NCBI GenBank assembly: GCA_014384565.1
Contig: JACNFO010000027.1
Location: 31,924 to 79,577, forward strand
Source: Candidatus Pseudothioglobus aerophilus
GTDB lineage: Bacteria; Pseudomonadota; Gammaproteobacteria; PS1; Pseudothioglobaceae
Reading direction: 5' to 3'
Length of the DNA: 47,654 bases
Shown: one piece after another, positions 8,288 through 17,762 of the stretch
Numbering within the stretch: the first letter of the stretch is position 1
Layout: each line of letters begins with the position of its first letter
The notes under the pieces: generated by a model
Database searches by the model: none
What the model was told of the DNA's origin: nothing
What the model saw: only the letters and a program-made list of their open reading frames with translations
Translations under genes and position numbers: made by a program

Positions 8288-9472
8288 TTAACTTCTATAT
8301 TCCGCATTAATCTTGACATAGTCATAGGAAAGGTCTGTTGTCCATACGCTCTCACTAGAAGGTGCATCCCCCAAATCAATCCTAATTGTGATATCAGATT
8401 TTAGCATTTCAGCGCTGCCCAGACTCTCTGAGTAATCTAAGCTTGGCTCACCAGAGGCAATAATCTGCAGCTCATTCAAATAAATATCGATATTTTCAAT
8501 TGAAATCCCCTCTACCTTAGACCTCCCTACTGCAGCTAAAATCCTTCCCCAATTGGCATCACTCGCAAATAATGCTGTTTTAACTAATGGAGAGTGGGCA
8601 ACTGTATACGCAACTTCCAAACAATCCTCATTCGATGCAAGGCCGCCAACTTTTACTTCTACAAATTTAGTTGCACCCTCTCCATCTTTAACAATCATAT
8701 GAGCTAAAGTTCTCGTTAGTTCATTGAGAGTATTTTGGAATTCATCCTTGCATTCATCTAGATTAACATCAGATTGGTTTGTTGCACTTAAAGTACAAGC
8801 ATCATTTGTGGAAGTATCGCCGTCTACTGTAATACGATTAAAAGACTGATTTACAGCAATAGTTAAGCATTCTTGTAACGCCTCTTGAGAAGCACCTATA
8901 TCTGTAAAGATAAAACTTAGCATTGTCGCCATATCAGGACGGATCATTCCTGAGCCCTTTGCAACCCCACACAGAGTAACAACTTTTCCAGAAAATTTAA
9001 AGGTTTTAGTGCAATTTTTTTCAACTAAATCTGTTGTCAAAATTGCTTTTGAAACATTTTTCATTGACTCCAAATCTAGTTGGCTGACTGCCATTGGAAT
9101 CGCTCTCTCAAAGCTAGATAAATCTAGCTGCATACCAATTACACCTGTTGAAAATGGCATAATCTCTTCAGCTTTAATATTGAGTTTATCTGCTAATATT
9201 TCACAAGACTTAAGTGTGTTTACTATTCCCTCTTTACCAGTTCCAGCATTAGCATTACCACTATTAATTAACATGGCTTTGGGTGAATTTTGTAAATGAT
9301 TTTTAGCAACAAGAACTGGAGCAGCACAGAAGACATTTTGAGTAAAAACAGCCGCTGTAGAGGTTCCTTCTATCATTGATATGATTGATAAATCTAGATC
9401 ATTAGTTTTTTTAATTCCAGCACTAACTGCTGAACAATTGATCCCTTGTACATTTAGTGAAGAGTCGTTCAT
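8288..9472 (-). CDS. argJ: Glutamate N-acetyltransferase (ornithine acetyltransferase) ArgJ
   Basis: ArgJ transfers the acetyl group from N-acetylornithine to glutamate in the cyclic arginine pathway; some members also use acetyl-CoA. The 394-aa length is typical. The self-cleavage site is visible in KGSGMIRPDMATMLSF, where the threonine of ATM becomes the N-terminal nucleophile of the beta chain. The oxyanion and substrate region around INSGNANAGTG is also present near residue 70. The ribosome binding site at the ATG is weak. It is convergent with cbbR (3 bp apart) and monocistronic by position. Confidence 0.95.
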   Translation of the reverse strand: MNDSSLNVQGINCSAVSAGIKKTNDLDLSIISMIEGTSTAAVFTQNVFCAAPVLVAKNHLQNSPKAMLINSGNANAGTGKEGIVNTLKSCEILADKLNIKAEEIMPFSTGVIGMQLDLSSFERAIPMAVSQLDLESMKNVSKAILTTDLVEKNCTKTFKFSGKVVTLCGVAKGSGMIRPDMATMLSFIFTDIGASQEALQECLTIAVNQSFNRITVDGDTSTNDACTLSATNQSDVNLDECKDEFQNTLNELTRTLAHMIVKDGEGATKFVEVKVGGLASNEDCLEVAYTVAHSPLVKTALFASDANWGRILAAVGRSKVEGISIENIDIYLNELQIIASGEPSLDYSESLGSAEMLKSDITIRIDLGDAPSSESVWTTDLSYDYVKINAEYRS

Positions 9473-9619
9473 TTTTAATAATATAACTCAAATTAGTTAA
9501 TAAGAGATTTTACTGGCAAGATAAATAGAATGCGCTATATTTATAATGGCGCTTTTAGAACGTCTTATTGTTCTCATTTACTGGAATACGAATTACACTA
9601 AATGAGATTATTTTTGTCA

Positions 9620-10444
9620 TCAGACAGTGGAAGCTTTCTTATTGTGCCACACCCAATATCCAAACATGCTGAAAGTAAAGATATACTGGGCAATGAACTG
9701 TATCCACTCTGGCTTTGAATACCAACCAAATAGAATATGTAAAGGGATACCAAAAATACCGTCTTTATGGCTCAATAGCGTATTGGAAAGATTGTACGCC
9801 CTTGTAAAAATATAATTATCGGGTGCAATCATACTGTAGCCCTTGAGTGCTGAAAACCCTTCGTGTAGAGAGTATCCTAATAAAAATCCAGCTTGCAAAA
9901 TAAGATATCCTAAAGTAATCTTAAATAGCACTGATAAATTCACATTAACGAGTGAATAGAAAATTAATATAGAAAGAATTAGAGCAAATAAAACCCCAAG
10001 ACCAACAAATTCATAAGGGTATTGCCCTGCAAATGAAAAAATAGCAATTTCAGTCCCTTCACGTGCAATGATAATCAGTGCAATCCAAAACAAAGCATTA
10101 GAAGAAATATTTTGACTTAATTCATTTTCTATAAATTTCTTCATGTTGGTTCCATGACGAATCATCCAAACGATAAAGACTGTTACAAGTGACAACGCAA
10201 TAAAACTAGCAACACTTTCCCATAATTTGGTTAGACTTGAAACTCCGCCAAGATATACAGAAAATTGACTTAGCAATAAGCCTAGAATTATCGAAATCAA
10301 TAGTCCCGCAGCACTACCCTGAATAACTTTGATCTTCAAATGATCTTGGTCAATTTTAGTTATATATTTTAGAGTTATTGCAATCAAAAGAAAAGCCTCT
10401 AAGCCTTCTCTAAACCCCATAATAAAACTTGGCAATTGAGTCAT
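9620..10444 (-). CDS. FTR1-family iron permease
   Basis: A 274-residue membrane protein with about seven hydrophobic helices and the two REGxE iron-binding motifs of the FTR1/EfeU family: REGLE in the first helix (about 12-16) and REGTE near the middle. The family imports ferric or ferrous iron, usually with partner proteins. The longer reading frame reaches a TTG at 10513; two adjacent ATGs at 10447 and 10444 follow AGGAA, and the second has the better spacing, so it is used here. No EfeO, EfeB or multicopper oxidase gene is adjacent. A Fur-box-like sequence lies about 75 bp upstream. Confidence 0.9.
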   Translation of the reverse strand: MTQLPSFIMGFREGLEAFLLIAITLKYITKIDQDHLKIKVIQGSAAGLLISIILGLLLSQFSVYLGGVSSLTKLWESVASFIALSLVTVFIVWMIRHGTNMKKFIENELSQNISSNALFWIALIIIAREGTEIAIFSFAGQYPYEFVGLGVLFALILSILIFYSLVNVNLSVLFKITLGYLILQAGFLLGYSLHEGFSALKGYSMIAPDNYIFTRAYNLSNTLLSHKDGIFGIPLHILFGWYSKPEWIQFIAQYIFTFSMFGYWVWHNKKASTV

Positions 10445-10518
10445 CATATTTCCTATAGAAAAAATTAATAAATTATCAACACTCCGATTGCTTTTATCTA
10501 AACAAGAATACAAATAGG

Positions 10519-10534
10519 AATGATTCGCATTATT
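10519..10534. promoter_or_regulatory. Fur-box-like site upstream of the iron permease
   Basis: AATGATTCGCATTATT is an imperfect dyad (AATNAT-N4-ATNATT) that matches the core of the classical Fur box at about 12 of 16 positions by eye. It lies about 75 bp upstream of the permease start, in keeping with iron repression. Background AT content makes near-matches common. Confidence 0.45.
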
Positions 10535-10611
10535 ATAAACAATAAAAAATTGTTTGCAAGCAAATAAGAAAAATAAATTAGAAGGCTATTACTAGATTTA
10601 TATAGTAGTAA

Positions 10612-11778
10612 TTATAAAATTATTGGTAGCTCATCTGCAGCCCTTATACTTAGCCATTCAGGACCATTTTCAGTAATGACAATATTTTCTTCGTGAACCA
10701 TTTCTTTACCTGGAAGAAATGCCATTCCTGGCTCTAAAGTTAAAACAACACCCGGCTCAAGAACAGTATTGTCAGTTGAAGTGTTTGATGGCCACTCCGT
10801 TAACTGCATACCCAATCCATGGCCAAGTCTACCAACTGTGCTACCTATAGCTCCACCCTTTTGAAGGATGTCATTCATTGCATTAAAAATATCTGAGGTT
10901 GTGTTTCCAACCTGAGCAGCATTAAATCCAGCCTCAGTAGCGTTATAGGCAACTCTATACGCTTTTTTAGCCGCATCACCTATATGTCCAAATGCATAAT
11001 TTCTATCAAAGTCACAGAAATAACTATCAAAAACTGAACCAGTATCTATTATAAAAAGATCCCCCTCTTCAATGATTTTCTCCGTTGGCCCCATAATAAT
11101 TGAGCCATACCCTTCTTGTCCCGAGCCTGAAACAATATATGGAGTGTCATCTGCTCCTAAAGAAAGGAGGTGCTGTTTGAATCTTTTACAATTTTCACGC
11201 TCGCTTTCACCGGCCTTAAGAAAACCTTCTAAATCTATAAAGCCTTGTGAAGTTAGCTGACAGATATGTTTGATTTTTGCAATTTCTGCCGCTGATTTTA
11301 CAAATCTTACCTTTCTGAGAATTTTGTTTGCATCTTTAATCTCAATATCATTTAAAGCGTTTATTAAATATTCGTAATCACCCAGTGGCATCCTTAGAGT
11401 ACTTTCGAGGGTTTTGGGGACGCCAAGACATTTATGAGTCTTCGTTAAGGAGTTAATTGCAGACAAGAGAATACTAATTCCATCATCTTCTGGGTTGGGA
11501 GAGGTCCACGTCTTTATGTCATCCACCCATGTTTCTCTCATTCCAGACTCACCTATCGTAGGAATAATTGCTTGCGGTTTTCCACTGGCTGGAATCAGAA
11601 CATACCAAGGCCTCGTTGGACTTTGAAAGAATTGAGTTTTAAAGCCTGTGTAATACTCAATATCAACCTGAGTAGTCAATAAGATAACATCCATCTTAGA
11701 CTCAAACATAAGTTTTTGAATTTTATTGAGCCTATTTTCATATTCAGAAACATCAAAGCCTCTAGCTGGAATAATCAT
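10612..11778 (-). CDS. M24-family (creatinase/prolidase-like) hydrolase
   Basis: A 388-residue pita-bread metallohydrolase of the M24 family. The N-terminal creatinase-like domain (about 1-150) includes QSPTRPWYVLIPA; the C-terminal catalytic domain keeps all five metal ligands: aspartates in IIDTGS and CDFDR, histidine in GHGLGMQ, glutamates in TLEPGM and HEENIVI. ATG at 11778 is chosen because GGAG lies 8 bases upstream; a longer frame to 11808 has no binding site and would overlap the preceding gene. It follows the diaminopropionate ammonia-lyase by 19 bp, so the two probably act together. Relatives include Xaa-Pro peptidases, creatinase, ectoine hydrolase DoeA and the DMSP lyase DddP; substrate is not assigned. 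Confidence 0.85.
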   Translation of the reverse strand: MIIPARGFDVSEYENRLNKIQKLMFESKMDVILLTTQVDIEYYTGFKTQFFQSPTRPWYVLIPASGKPQAIIPTIGESGMRETWVDDIKTWTSPNPEDDGISILLSAINSLTKTHKCLGVPKTLESTLRMPLGDYEYLINALNDIEIKDANKILRKVRFVKSAAEIAKIKHICQLTSQGFIDLEGFLKAGESERENCKRFKQHLLSLGADDTPYIVSGSGQEGYGSIIMGPTEKIIEEGDLFIIDTGSVFDSYFCDFDRNYAFGHIGDAAKKAYRVAYNATEAGFNAAQVGNTTSDIFNAMNDILQKGGAIGSTVGRLGHGLGMQLTEWPSNTSTDNTVLEPGVVLTLEPGMAFLPGKEMVHEENIVITENGPEWLSIRAADELPIIL

Positions 11779-11797
11779 TTCTTTATCTCCCATCAAA

Positions 11798-13006
11798 TTA
11801 AAGACCACTCAAAACTTCAGATGAAGATCTGCCCACTAATTCTTCATACATCGTTTCATCGGTGTCGCCCTCTGTTCCAAAAAATAAAATCTTTGAATTC
11901 TCATTAATTGACAGTTTTTCTTTAAGGTCACTATCATTGCATGCTATGAGGAATCCTGCCAGTCCAGTAACAGCAGACTCTCCAGCAATAATAGGCTCAT
12001 CTCGATTAGCAAGAAGCTGCATCACTTTAGGGATTGATTCATCAGTTATTGACATAAAGTGGGGCACATAACTCTCAAGTATAGACCATGCTAATACAGA
12101 TACCTCTCCGCAAGCAAGGCCGGCCATTATGGTATCTAGTTCACCGTGGACAGCAGTTGGCTTTTCATTAACCGCACTCTGAAATAAGCAATCAGCATTT
12201 GTTGGCTCTACCAATACGAAAATAGGGGGAGACTCAAGGCTCTCAACTATAAAGGAAACTACAGCTGCTGGGAATCCTCCAACGCCTCCTTGCAAAAAAA
12301 CATGTGTTGGCATTTCATCCAACTGCTTGAGAGACTCATTCACCATTACTGTGTATCCTTGCATTACATCTTTTGGAATATCTGTATAACCTTCATAGGA
12401 GGTGTCGGATACAACCGTATAATCATTTTTATCCGCAACTTCAGCAGCTAATCGAACTGAATCATCATAATTCCCTTTAATTCTATTAACTTGCGCTCCA
12501 TATTTAGCAATTGCCTCTTCGCGCCCAACACTGACATTTCGATGAATATAAATTTCACAGTTACACCCAAAATGAAGAGCTCCCCAAGCAACTGACCTGC
12601 CGTGATTACCATCAGTTGCGCAGCAGACAGTAATTTTTGAAGTTTCATGTTTATAGGTTCCAGCAATAAGATCCTTTGAGCTAGCGGTGATTCCAATGTC
12701 CTTTAGTTTCTTAATTAAAAGATTGGCTACTGCATACGCGCCTCCAAGGGCTTTAAAGCTTTTGAGAGAGAAACGAAAGTTTTCATCCTTGTATGCAATT
12801 GATGAAACGCCTGCATCTTTGGCCATATCAGAAAAAACATGGAGCGGTGTTGGCTGATAATTGTCCCATGTGGTGATTTCTTTATTTGCTCGTTCAAATC
12901 CCTCTAAACTCAATATATGCTGATGCTTATATTCAAAGTCAGCTTGAATGTTTAAATTCTCAAAATGTTTTGTTGAATGAACTAAGTGTTTGTATTGTTT
13001 AATCAT
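11798..13006 (-). CDS. dpaL: Diaminopropionate ammonia-lyase-like PLP enzyme
   Basis: A 402-aa fold type II PLP enzyme. The segment YKDENFRFSLKSFKALGGAYA (about 93-113) carries the PLP lysine in the SFKALGG context typical of diaminopropionate ammonia-lyase, and ATDGNHGRSVAWGA plus QGGVGGFPAAV provide the substrate and PLP-phosphate loops. The family converts 2,3-diaminopropionate to pyruvate and two ammonia. The length fits DpaL (about 400 aa), and is longer than threonine dehydratase catalytic domains. It is first of a two-gene minus-strand unit with the M24 hydrolase. A related activity on another diamino acid or hydroxy amino acid cannot be excluded. Confidence 0.85.
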   Translation of the reverse strand: MIKQYKHLVHSTKHFENLNIQADFEYKHQHILSLEGFERANKEITTWDNYQPTPLHVFSDMAKDAGVSSIAYKDENFRFSLKSFKALGGAYAVANLLIKKLKDIGITASSKDLIAGTYKHETSKITVCCATDGNHGRSVAWGALHFGCNCEIYIHRNVSVGREEAIAKYGAQVNRIKGNYDDSVRLAAEVADKNDYTVVSDTSYEGYTDIPKDVMQGYTVMVNESLKQLDEMPTHVFLQGGVGGFPAAVVSFIVESLESPPIFVLVEPTNADCLFQSAVNEKPTAVHGELDTIMAGLACGEVSVLAWSILESYVPHFMSITDESIPKVMQLLANRDEPIIAGESAVTGLAGFLIACNDSDLKEKLSINENSKILFFGTEGDTDETMYEELVGRSSSEVLSGL

Positions 13007-13038
13007 AACCGTAAAAATATTTAGTAGATTTAGTATTA

Positions 13039-13053
13039 ATTAACGTTGTTAAT
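13039..13053. repeat. Small inverted repeat upstream of dpaL
   Basis: ATTAAC-GTT-GTTAAT, 6-bp arms with a 3-base centre, 33-47 bp upstream of the dpaL start. It could be an operator for the dpaL-M24 unit. Short and AT-rich, so the evidence is weak. Confidence 0.25.
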
Positions 13054-13197
13054 AAATTTTTTAAGAAACTCTTTAGTTCAATGGCAGTTATGAGTAAAGT
13101 TAAAAAAAGTTTGTCTATTCCAATTGACTAGCCTTGTGACTCAGTTAAAGATGAATGCACTATTAGCTTCCATAGGATAGTTTACATCTTAGGCAGG

Positions 13198-14055
13198 TTA
13201 TTCTTGCTTCAATTGCCTCCTCTCAATAGTAATTGAAGCAATTGCTACCATGATTACCCCTAATCCCTGCGTAATGGTAATTGCGTCTGAATATACCATA
13301 AAACCGAAAACTAACACCAATAGGGGCTCTGTATAACCAATATTAGCCGTTCTTATAGGACCATATTTACGAACGGAAATGTGATAAAACATCATTCCTG
13401 TAGCAAAAAAAGTTCCCGAAATGAGAGACAGAATTATTCCTTCATTTTGCGGCCAATAAAAACCAGTTTCATTTATAAATAAGTATAAAAAGGTAAGTGC
13501 TGGAATGAGAGTAGTATATTTAACAATTTCCCAGTTTTGTAAATCACTCACTTTTGGCGTTGTAATTAGAATTAAAGAATAGGTCATTGCTGAAAGCAAG
13601 GCTAAAACTATCCCAATTACCATTGTGTAAAAACCTTCTGAGCTCTGAGAGAGCGCAGCAATTCCTAGAGTTGCAAGTATAAACATAAGTATTGTTATTA
13701 AATCGAGTGATCTTCGCTTTGTCAGTGAAACTATTAAATATGTAATTAAGGGATAAGTAAAAAGCACCACGCTAGCAAGCCCTACCGACATATATTTTAC
13801 TGCTTCAACATAAAGCCAGGACTGAACGCCAAATAAAACAGAGAGAATAAGAATCCAAATGCCTAGTTTTTGATGTTTAATTTCATTAAATGAGAAAAGA
13901 CTTTTGGTAACAAGCATTGAAGTACAGAAAGTTGTGCCAAAGCGAACAAATAAAAATAAAAAAGCGCTAATCTCAAAAGTATAAATTAACGGCACCATGG
14001 TTACATTAAGTGCGTAAAAAAAAGAGGACAGGAGTGCAAATCGAATTACAAACAT
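13198..14055 (-). CDS. DMT-superfamily transporter (EamA type)
   Basis: A 285-residue integral membrane protein with about ten hydrophobic helices arranged as two EamA repeats; the second repeat contains GPIRTANIGYTEPLLVLVFG, typical of the drug/metabolite transporter superfamily. Members mostly export amino acids, nucleobases or metabolites. An upstream TTG at 14073 is possible, but ATG at 14055 preceded by GGA is preferred. It lies 191 bp downstream of the dpaL gene start, on the same strand but before it in transcription order, and may be a separate unit. Substrate unknown. Confidence 0.85.
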   Translation of the reverse strand: MFVIRFALLSSFFYALNVTMVPLIYTFEISAFLFLFVRFGTTFCTSMLVTKSLFSFNEIKHQKLGIWILILSVLFGVQSWLYVEAVKYMSVGLASVVLFTYPLITYLIVSLTKRRSLDLITILMFILATLGIAALSQSSEGFYTMVIGIVLALLSAMTYSLILITTPKVSDLQNWEIVKYTTLIPALTFLYLFINETGFYWPQNEGIILSLISGTFFATGMMFYHISVRKYGPIRTANIGYTEPLLVLVFGFMVYSDAITITQGLGVIMVAIASITIERRQLKQE

Positions 14056-14208
14056 TTTGAATCCAAACAACAAAAATTTATAAATTTGATTTTATAAGAT
14101 AAATTTATAGCTAATTTAGTTCATTTCAATTCAAAACTGGTATTTTTTTTCCAATTTTTAAACACTTTAGGATATCATTGCCGCTTCATTTTATTTTAAG
14201 GAGAGGAA

Positions 14209-16224
14209 ATGGATTTTGATCAAAATTTAATAGCGCCTGCACTAGGTGTCTTGGGCTTACTTATTGTTGTATTTATCTATCAATGGATAAGTAAACAAGA
14301 TGGCGGAAGCGGTGACGTTAAAAAAATTGGTGAACAAATTCATATTGGTGCGATTGCTTTCATGAAGCGTGAATATCAGATGCTAAGCATGTTTGCTTTA
14401 GCCCTATTAGTTTTGCTTTATATATTCCTTGGCCCTTTAAGTGCCTTATGTTTTCTTGTCGGCGCTGTTACTTCTGCAACCGCTGGTTATATAGGTATGA
14501 ACACAGCAACCATTGCTAATGTAAGAACAGCTCAAGCAGCGCATGATAGCGGAAGCTCTGCTGCCCTAACTGTTGCTTTCTTTGGTGGCTCAGTAATGGG
14601 TTTATCAGTTGCGGCTCTTGGTTTATTAGGACTAGGCGGACTTTACTACTTCTTTGGTGCAGAGCATTCAGAGGCTCTCCATGGTTTTGCTATGGGCGCC
14701 TCAGTTGTTGCGCTATTCTCCCGTGTTGGTGGCGGTATCTTTACTAAGAGTGCTGATGTTGGCGCTGACTTAGTTGGTAAATTAGAGGCAGGGATCCCAG
14801 AAGACGATCCTCGTAACCCTGCAGTTATTGCGGACAATGTTGGTGATAACGTAGGTGACATAGCCGGTATGGGCTCAGATATCTTTGAGTCGTATTGTGG
14901 CTCAATGATTGCAACAATAGCAATTGCTTCTACTCTTGCTATTGATGGCCTTACTTCACTTGGTGGAAACCGAGCTGAGTTAATGTCTCTTCCTTTAGCG
15001 CTTGCATCACTTGGCCTGGTTTGCTCAATTCTTGGAATTTTATTTGTTAAATTATCTTCAAATAAATCACCTGAATCCGCTCTGAGAATGGGCACTATTG
15101 GCTCTGCTTTATTATTTATCGTTACATCTTATTTCCTAATCGATTTTTTAGATGTCTCAAACTCTATTTGGGTAGCTGTCCTCATGGGAAGCTTTGGCGG
15201 AATCATTATTGGTCTTGTTACTGAATACTATACTGCTGGAAAGCCAATTAGAGATATTGCGGAGTCTGGAAAAACTGGCGCTGCAACAGTCATGATCAAA
15301 GGCCTAGCAATTGGAATGCAATCAGTTGTAATCCCAGTATTAATGATTTGCTTAATTATTTATGTCTCTAATCTTTTTGTTGGCTTGTACGGTGTTGGTA
15401 TTGCTGCAATAGGAATGCTTGCAACGGTCGGTATGACTATGGCAATTGATGCTTATGGACCAATTGCAGATAATGCAGGCGGCATTGCAGAAATGGCTGG
15501 ACTAGGAGAGGATACTCGCAAGATTACAGATTCTCTTGATGAGCTTGGTAATACAACTGCAGCTATTGGTAAGGGATTTGCGATCGGCGCTGCAGCTCTT
15601 GCTGCTCTTGCGATTATTACTGCCTATACTGAGACGGTTAGTGCTAATTACGCCGCAATGGGAATGAGCTTTATACTTGAGTTAAATAGTGCAGACGTTT
15701 TAATTGGCTTATTTATTGGTGGTACGATTCCATTCTTAATTGCCTCCCTTACGATGACTGCTGTTGGTGATGCTGCCTTTGAAATGATTGAGGAAGTAAG
15801 AAGACAGTTTAAAGAGATAAAAGGACTTCTAGAAGGTAAGGCTGAGCCAGATACTGCTAAATGTGTTGACATTGCTACAACTGCAGCACTGAAGAAAATG
15901 ATTCTTCCAGGAGTCATTGCAGTAGCAGCCCCCGTTATAGTAGGATTCCTTATTGGTCCTGAGGCACTTGGCGGAATGCTTGGTGGTGCACTTCTTGGCT
16001 GTGTTCTAATGGCCCTAATGATGGCTAATGCAGGTGGTGCTTGGGATAACGCTAAGAAGTATGTTGAAAAAGGAAACTTAGGCGGCAAAGGTACTGACAC
16101 TCATGCAGCTACTGTTGTAGGTGATACTGTTGGTGACCCGTTCAAAGATACCTCCGGTCCAGCGATGAATATTCTTATCAATGTAATGGCGATTGTAAGT
16201 TTAGTTATTGCGCCGTTATTGTAA
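14209..16224 (+). CDS. hppA: Membrane-bound ion-pumping pyrophosphatase, K+-dependent type
   Basis: A 671-residue protein with about 16 membrane helices that couples PPi hydrolysis to H+ and/or Na+ pumping. Signature segments are present: [13 protein letters not shown] for PPi binding, [16 protein letters not shown] for Mg-PPi binding, and a matching C-terminal acidic cluster near [15 protein letters not shown]. The motif GNTTAA (Ala451) replaces the GNTTK lysine of K+-independent enzymes, so this is the K+-dependent subfamily; the gate glutamate sits in DIFESY (E227), as in Na+-PPases and some K+-dependent H+-PPases. A very strong ribosome binding site (AAGGAGAGG) precedes the ATG, suggesting high expression. 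A bidirectional terminator follows. Confidence 0.97.
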   Translation: MDFDQNLIAPALGVLGLLIVVFIYQWISKQDGGSGDVKKIGEQIHIGAIAFMKREYQMLSMFALALLVLLYIFLGPLSALCFLVGAVTSATAGYIGMNTATIANVRTAQAAHDSGSSAALTVAFFGGSVMGLSVAALGLLGLGGLYYFFGAEHSEALHGFAMGASVVALFSRVGGGIFTKSADVGADLVGKLEAGIPEDDPRNPAVIADNVGDNVGDIAGMGSDIFESYCGSMIATIAIASTLAIDGLTSLGGNRAELMSLPLALASLGLVCSILGILFVKLSSNKSPESALRMGTIGSALLFIVTSYFLIDFLDVSNSIWVAVLMGSFGGIIIGLVTEYYTAGKPIRDIAESGKTGAATVMIKGLAIGMQSVVIPVLMICLIIYVSNLFVGLYGVGIAAIGMLATVGMTMAIDAYGPIADNAGGIAEMAGLGEDTRKITDSLDELGNTTAAIGKGFAIGAAALAALAIITAYTETVSANYAAMGMSFILELNSADVLIGLFIGGTIPFLIASLTMTAVGDAAFEMIEEVRRQFKEIKGLLEGKAEPDTAKCVDIATTAALKKMILPGVIAVAAPVIVGFLIGPEALGGMLGGALLGCVLMALMMANAGGAWDNAKKYVEKGNLGGKGTDTHAATVVGDTVGDPFKDTSGPAMNILINVMAIVSLVIAPLL

Positions 16225-16234
16225 AAAGATACTC

Positions 16235-16265
16235 TATCAGCCCTGCCATCCTGGTGGGGCTGATA
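16235..16265. terminator. Bidirectional terminator hairpin between hppA and trkH
   Basis: Stem TATCAGCCC (16235-16243) with GGGCTGATA (16257-16265), extended by wobble and CC/GG pairs to a 5-base loop. It starts 10 bp after the hppA stop and ends 6 bp before the convergent trkH stop. On the minus strand a T-rich tract (CTTTTT) follows, so it can terminate trkH; the plus-strand U tract is weaker. Confidence 0.7.
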
Positions 16266-16271
16266 AACTTA

Positions 16272-17723
16272 TTAATGCCTCCAAAAAGCTCTATGGAAAA
16301 TGGCAATAATGGTCAAAACCTCAAGCCTTCCAATCAGCATTGAAAAACTCAAAATCCACTTAGCTGTTTCACCCAGGGATCCATAGTTTTGTGCTACTTC
16401 TCCAAGGCCTGGTCCAAGATTATTCATCGTTGCTGCTGTTGCAGAATATGCAGTTACCTGATCTAAACCTGCAAACATTAACAACATCATAATAAAAATA
16501 AAAGAAATAGCGTAGAGTGAAAAGAAGCCAAGCACTGAAACCAAGGCTTTTTCATTAATACTAGCCTTATTTAGTTTAATACTAACCTGAGCATTAGGGC
16601 GAATAAACTTATGTATTTCTTTCATTCCTAATCTAAACATGACAAGCACCCGAACCACTTTAATTCCGCCTCCAGTAGATCCAACACATGCACCAATAAA
16701 ACTAACCATTATTAGGAAAACGGGTATTGCTGCAGGCCAGTTACTGTAATTTTGTGAGGTAAAGCCAGTTGTGGTAGCTATTGAAATAGTTTGAAATAAG
16801 CTATGCCTTAGTGTTTCTGAAGTTGAGCCATATTCACTATTTAGAGAAAGGGCAATTACTACAATGGCAGATGCAGAAAGCAAAACCATTGCGTAAGTTT
16901 TAAATTCAGAATCTTTAATGTAATCAACCAGTGAGCGGTTATTCCACGCCACAAAGTGTAATGAAAAATTAATACCCGCTAAAAACATAAAAAACATAGC
17001 AATCATTTCTATTGGTATCGAGTTGAAATAACCAATAGAGCTGTCATGGGTTGAAAAACCTCCAATTGCAACCGTAGAAAAACTGTGACTAATCGCATCA
17101 AAAATAGACATGCCTGAAAAGAAATAAGCAAGTGCGCATAAAACAGTTAACGAAAGGTAAATTTTCCAAAGAGCTATCGCAGTATTTCGCAACTTTGGGG
17201 TGAGTCTATCTTTCGCAATACCACTAGACTCTGCATGATATAGCTCCATTCCTCCAACGCCCAATAGAGGCAGGACTGCAACGGCAAGAACAATAATTCC
17301 CATGCCTCCAAGCCACTGAAGTTGTTGCCTATAAAAAAGAATACTTTTTGGCAACTCATCAAGCTGGCTTAAAACAGTAGCGCCCGTTGTTGTTAAGCCA
17401 GACATTGACTCAAAAAATGCATTAGAAAATGAAAGATTACTAATCGATTCAGTAATTAGAAAAGGAAGCATTCCAAAAAGAGACAAAACAATCCAAAAAC
17501 TAACGACTATTAAAACGCCTTCTCTAAGTCGAAAGCTTTTCTTTATTGCTCTAAATGGCCACCATAATACAAGGCCTCCAAACACTGTCAGGATAAATGA
17601 AAATACAAAAGTTAGATACTCGCCTTCAGAGTATATCAAGTCTACTAATACTGGAGGTACCTGCGCTAAACTGAAAACCATTAAAAGAAGGCCTAAAGTT
17701 TTTGCAACAATACTTAACTGCAT
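16272..17723 (-). CDS. trkH: Trk potassium uptake protein TrkH
   Basis: The membrane subunit of the Trk K+ uptake system: 483 residues, four membrane-pore-membrane repeats. Selectivity-filter loops are visible as SGLTTTGATV, AIGGFSTHD, ATTTGFTSQ and ATMNNLGPG, matching the TrkH pattern. It needs the cytosolic gating protein TrkA, encoded immediately upstream with a 39-bp gap. It is the last gene of the ntrY-ntrX-trkA-trkH unit and ends at a bidirectional terminator shared with hppA. Confidence 0.96.
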   Translation of the reverse strand: MQLSIVAKTLGLLLMVFSLAQVPPVLVDLIYSEGEYLTFVFSFILTVFGGLVLWWPFRAIKKSFRLREGVLIVVSFWIVLSLFGMLPFLITESISNLSFSNAFFESMSGLTTTGATVLSQLDELPKSILFYRQQLQWLGGMGIIVLAVAVLPLLGVGGMELYHAESSGIAKDRLTPKLRNTAIALWKIYLSLTVLCALAYFFSGMSIFDAISHSFSTVAIGGFSTHDSSIGYFNSIPIEMIAMFFMFLAGINFSLHFVAWNNRSLVDYIKDSEFKTYAMVLLSASAIVVIALSLNSEYGSTSETLRHSLFQTISIATTTGFTSQNYSNWPAAIPVFLIMVSFIGACVGSTGGGIKVVRVLVMFRLGMKEIHKFIRPNAQVSIKLNKASINEKALVSVLGFFSLYAISFIFIMMLLMFAGLDQVTAYSATAATMNNLGPGLGEVAQNYGSLGETAKWILSFSMLIGRLEVLTIIAIFHRAFWRH

Positions 17724-17762
17724 TTAGCCCATACCTTTTTAGTATTTAATTGGAAGTAACTA

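Noticed and set aside
9532-9552. GCGC...GCGC dyad in the argJ upstream gap
   Set aside because: Arms of only four bases with an AT centre; too short to separate from chance.
14646-16100. Long minus-strand open frames antisense to hppA
   Set aside because: Serine/proline/alanine-rich translations mirror the codon bias of hppA on the other strand; no ribosome binding site or family similarity.
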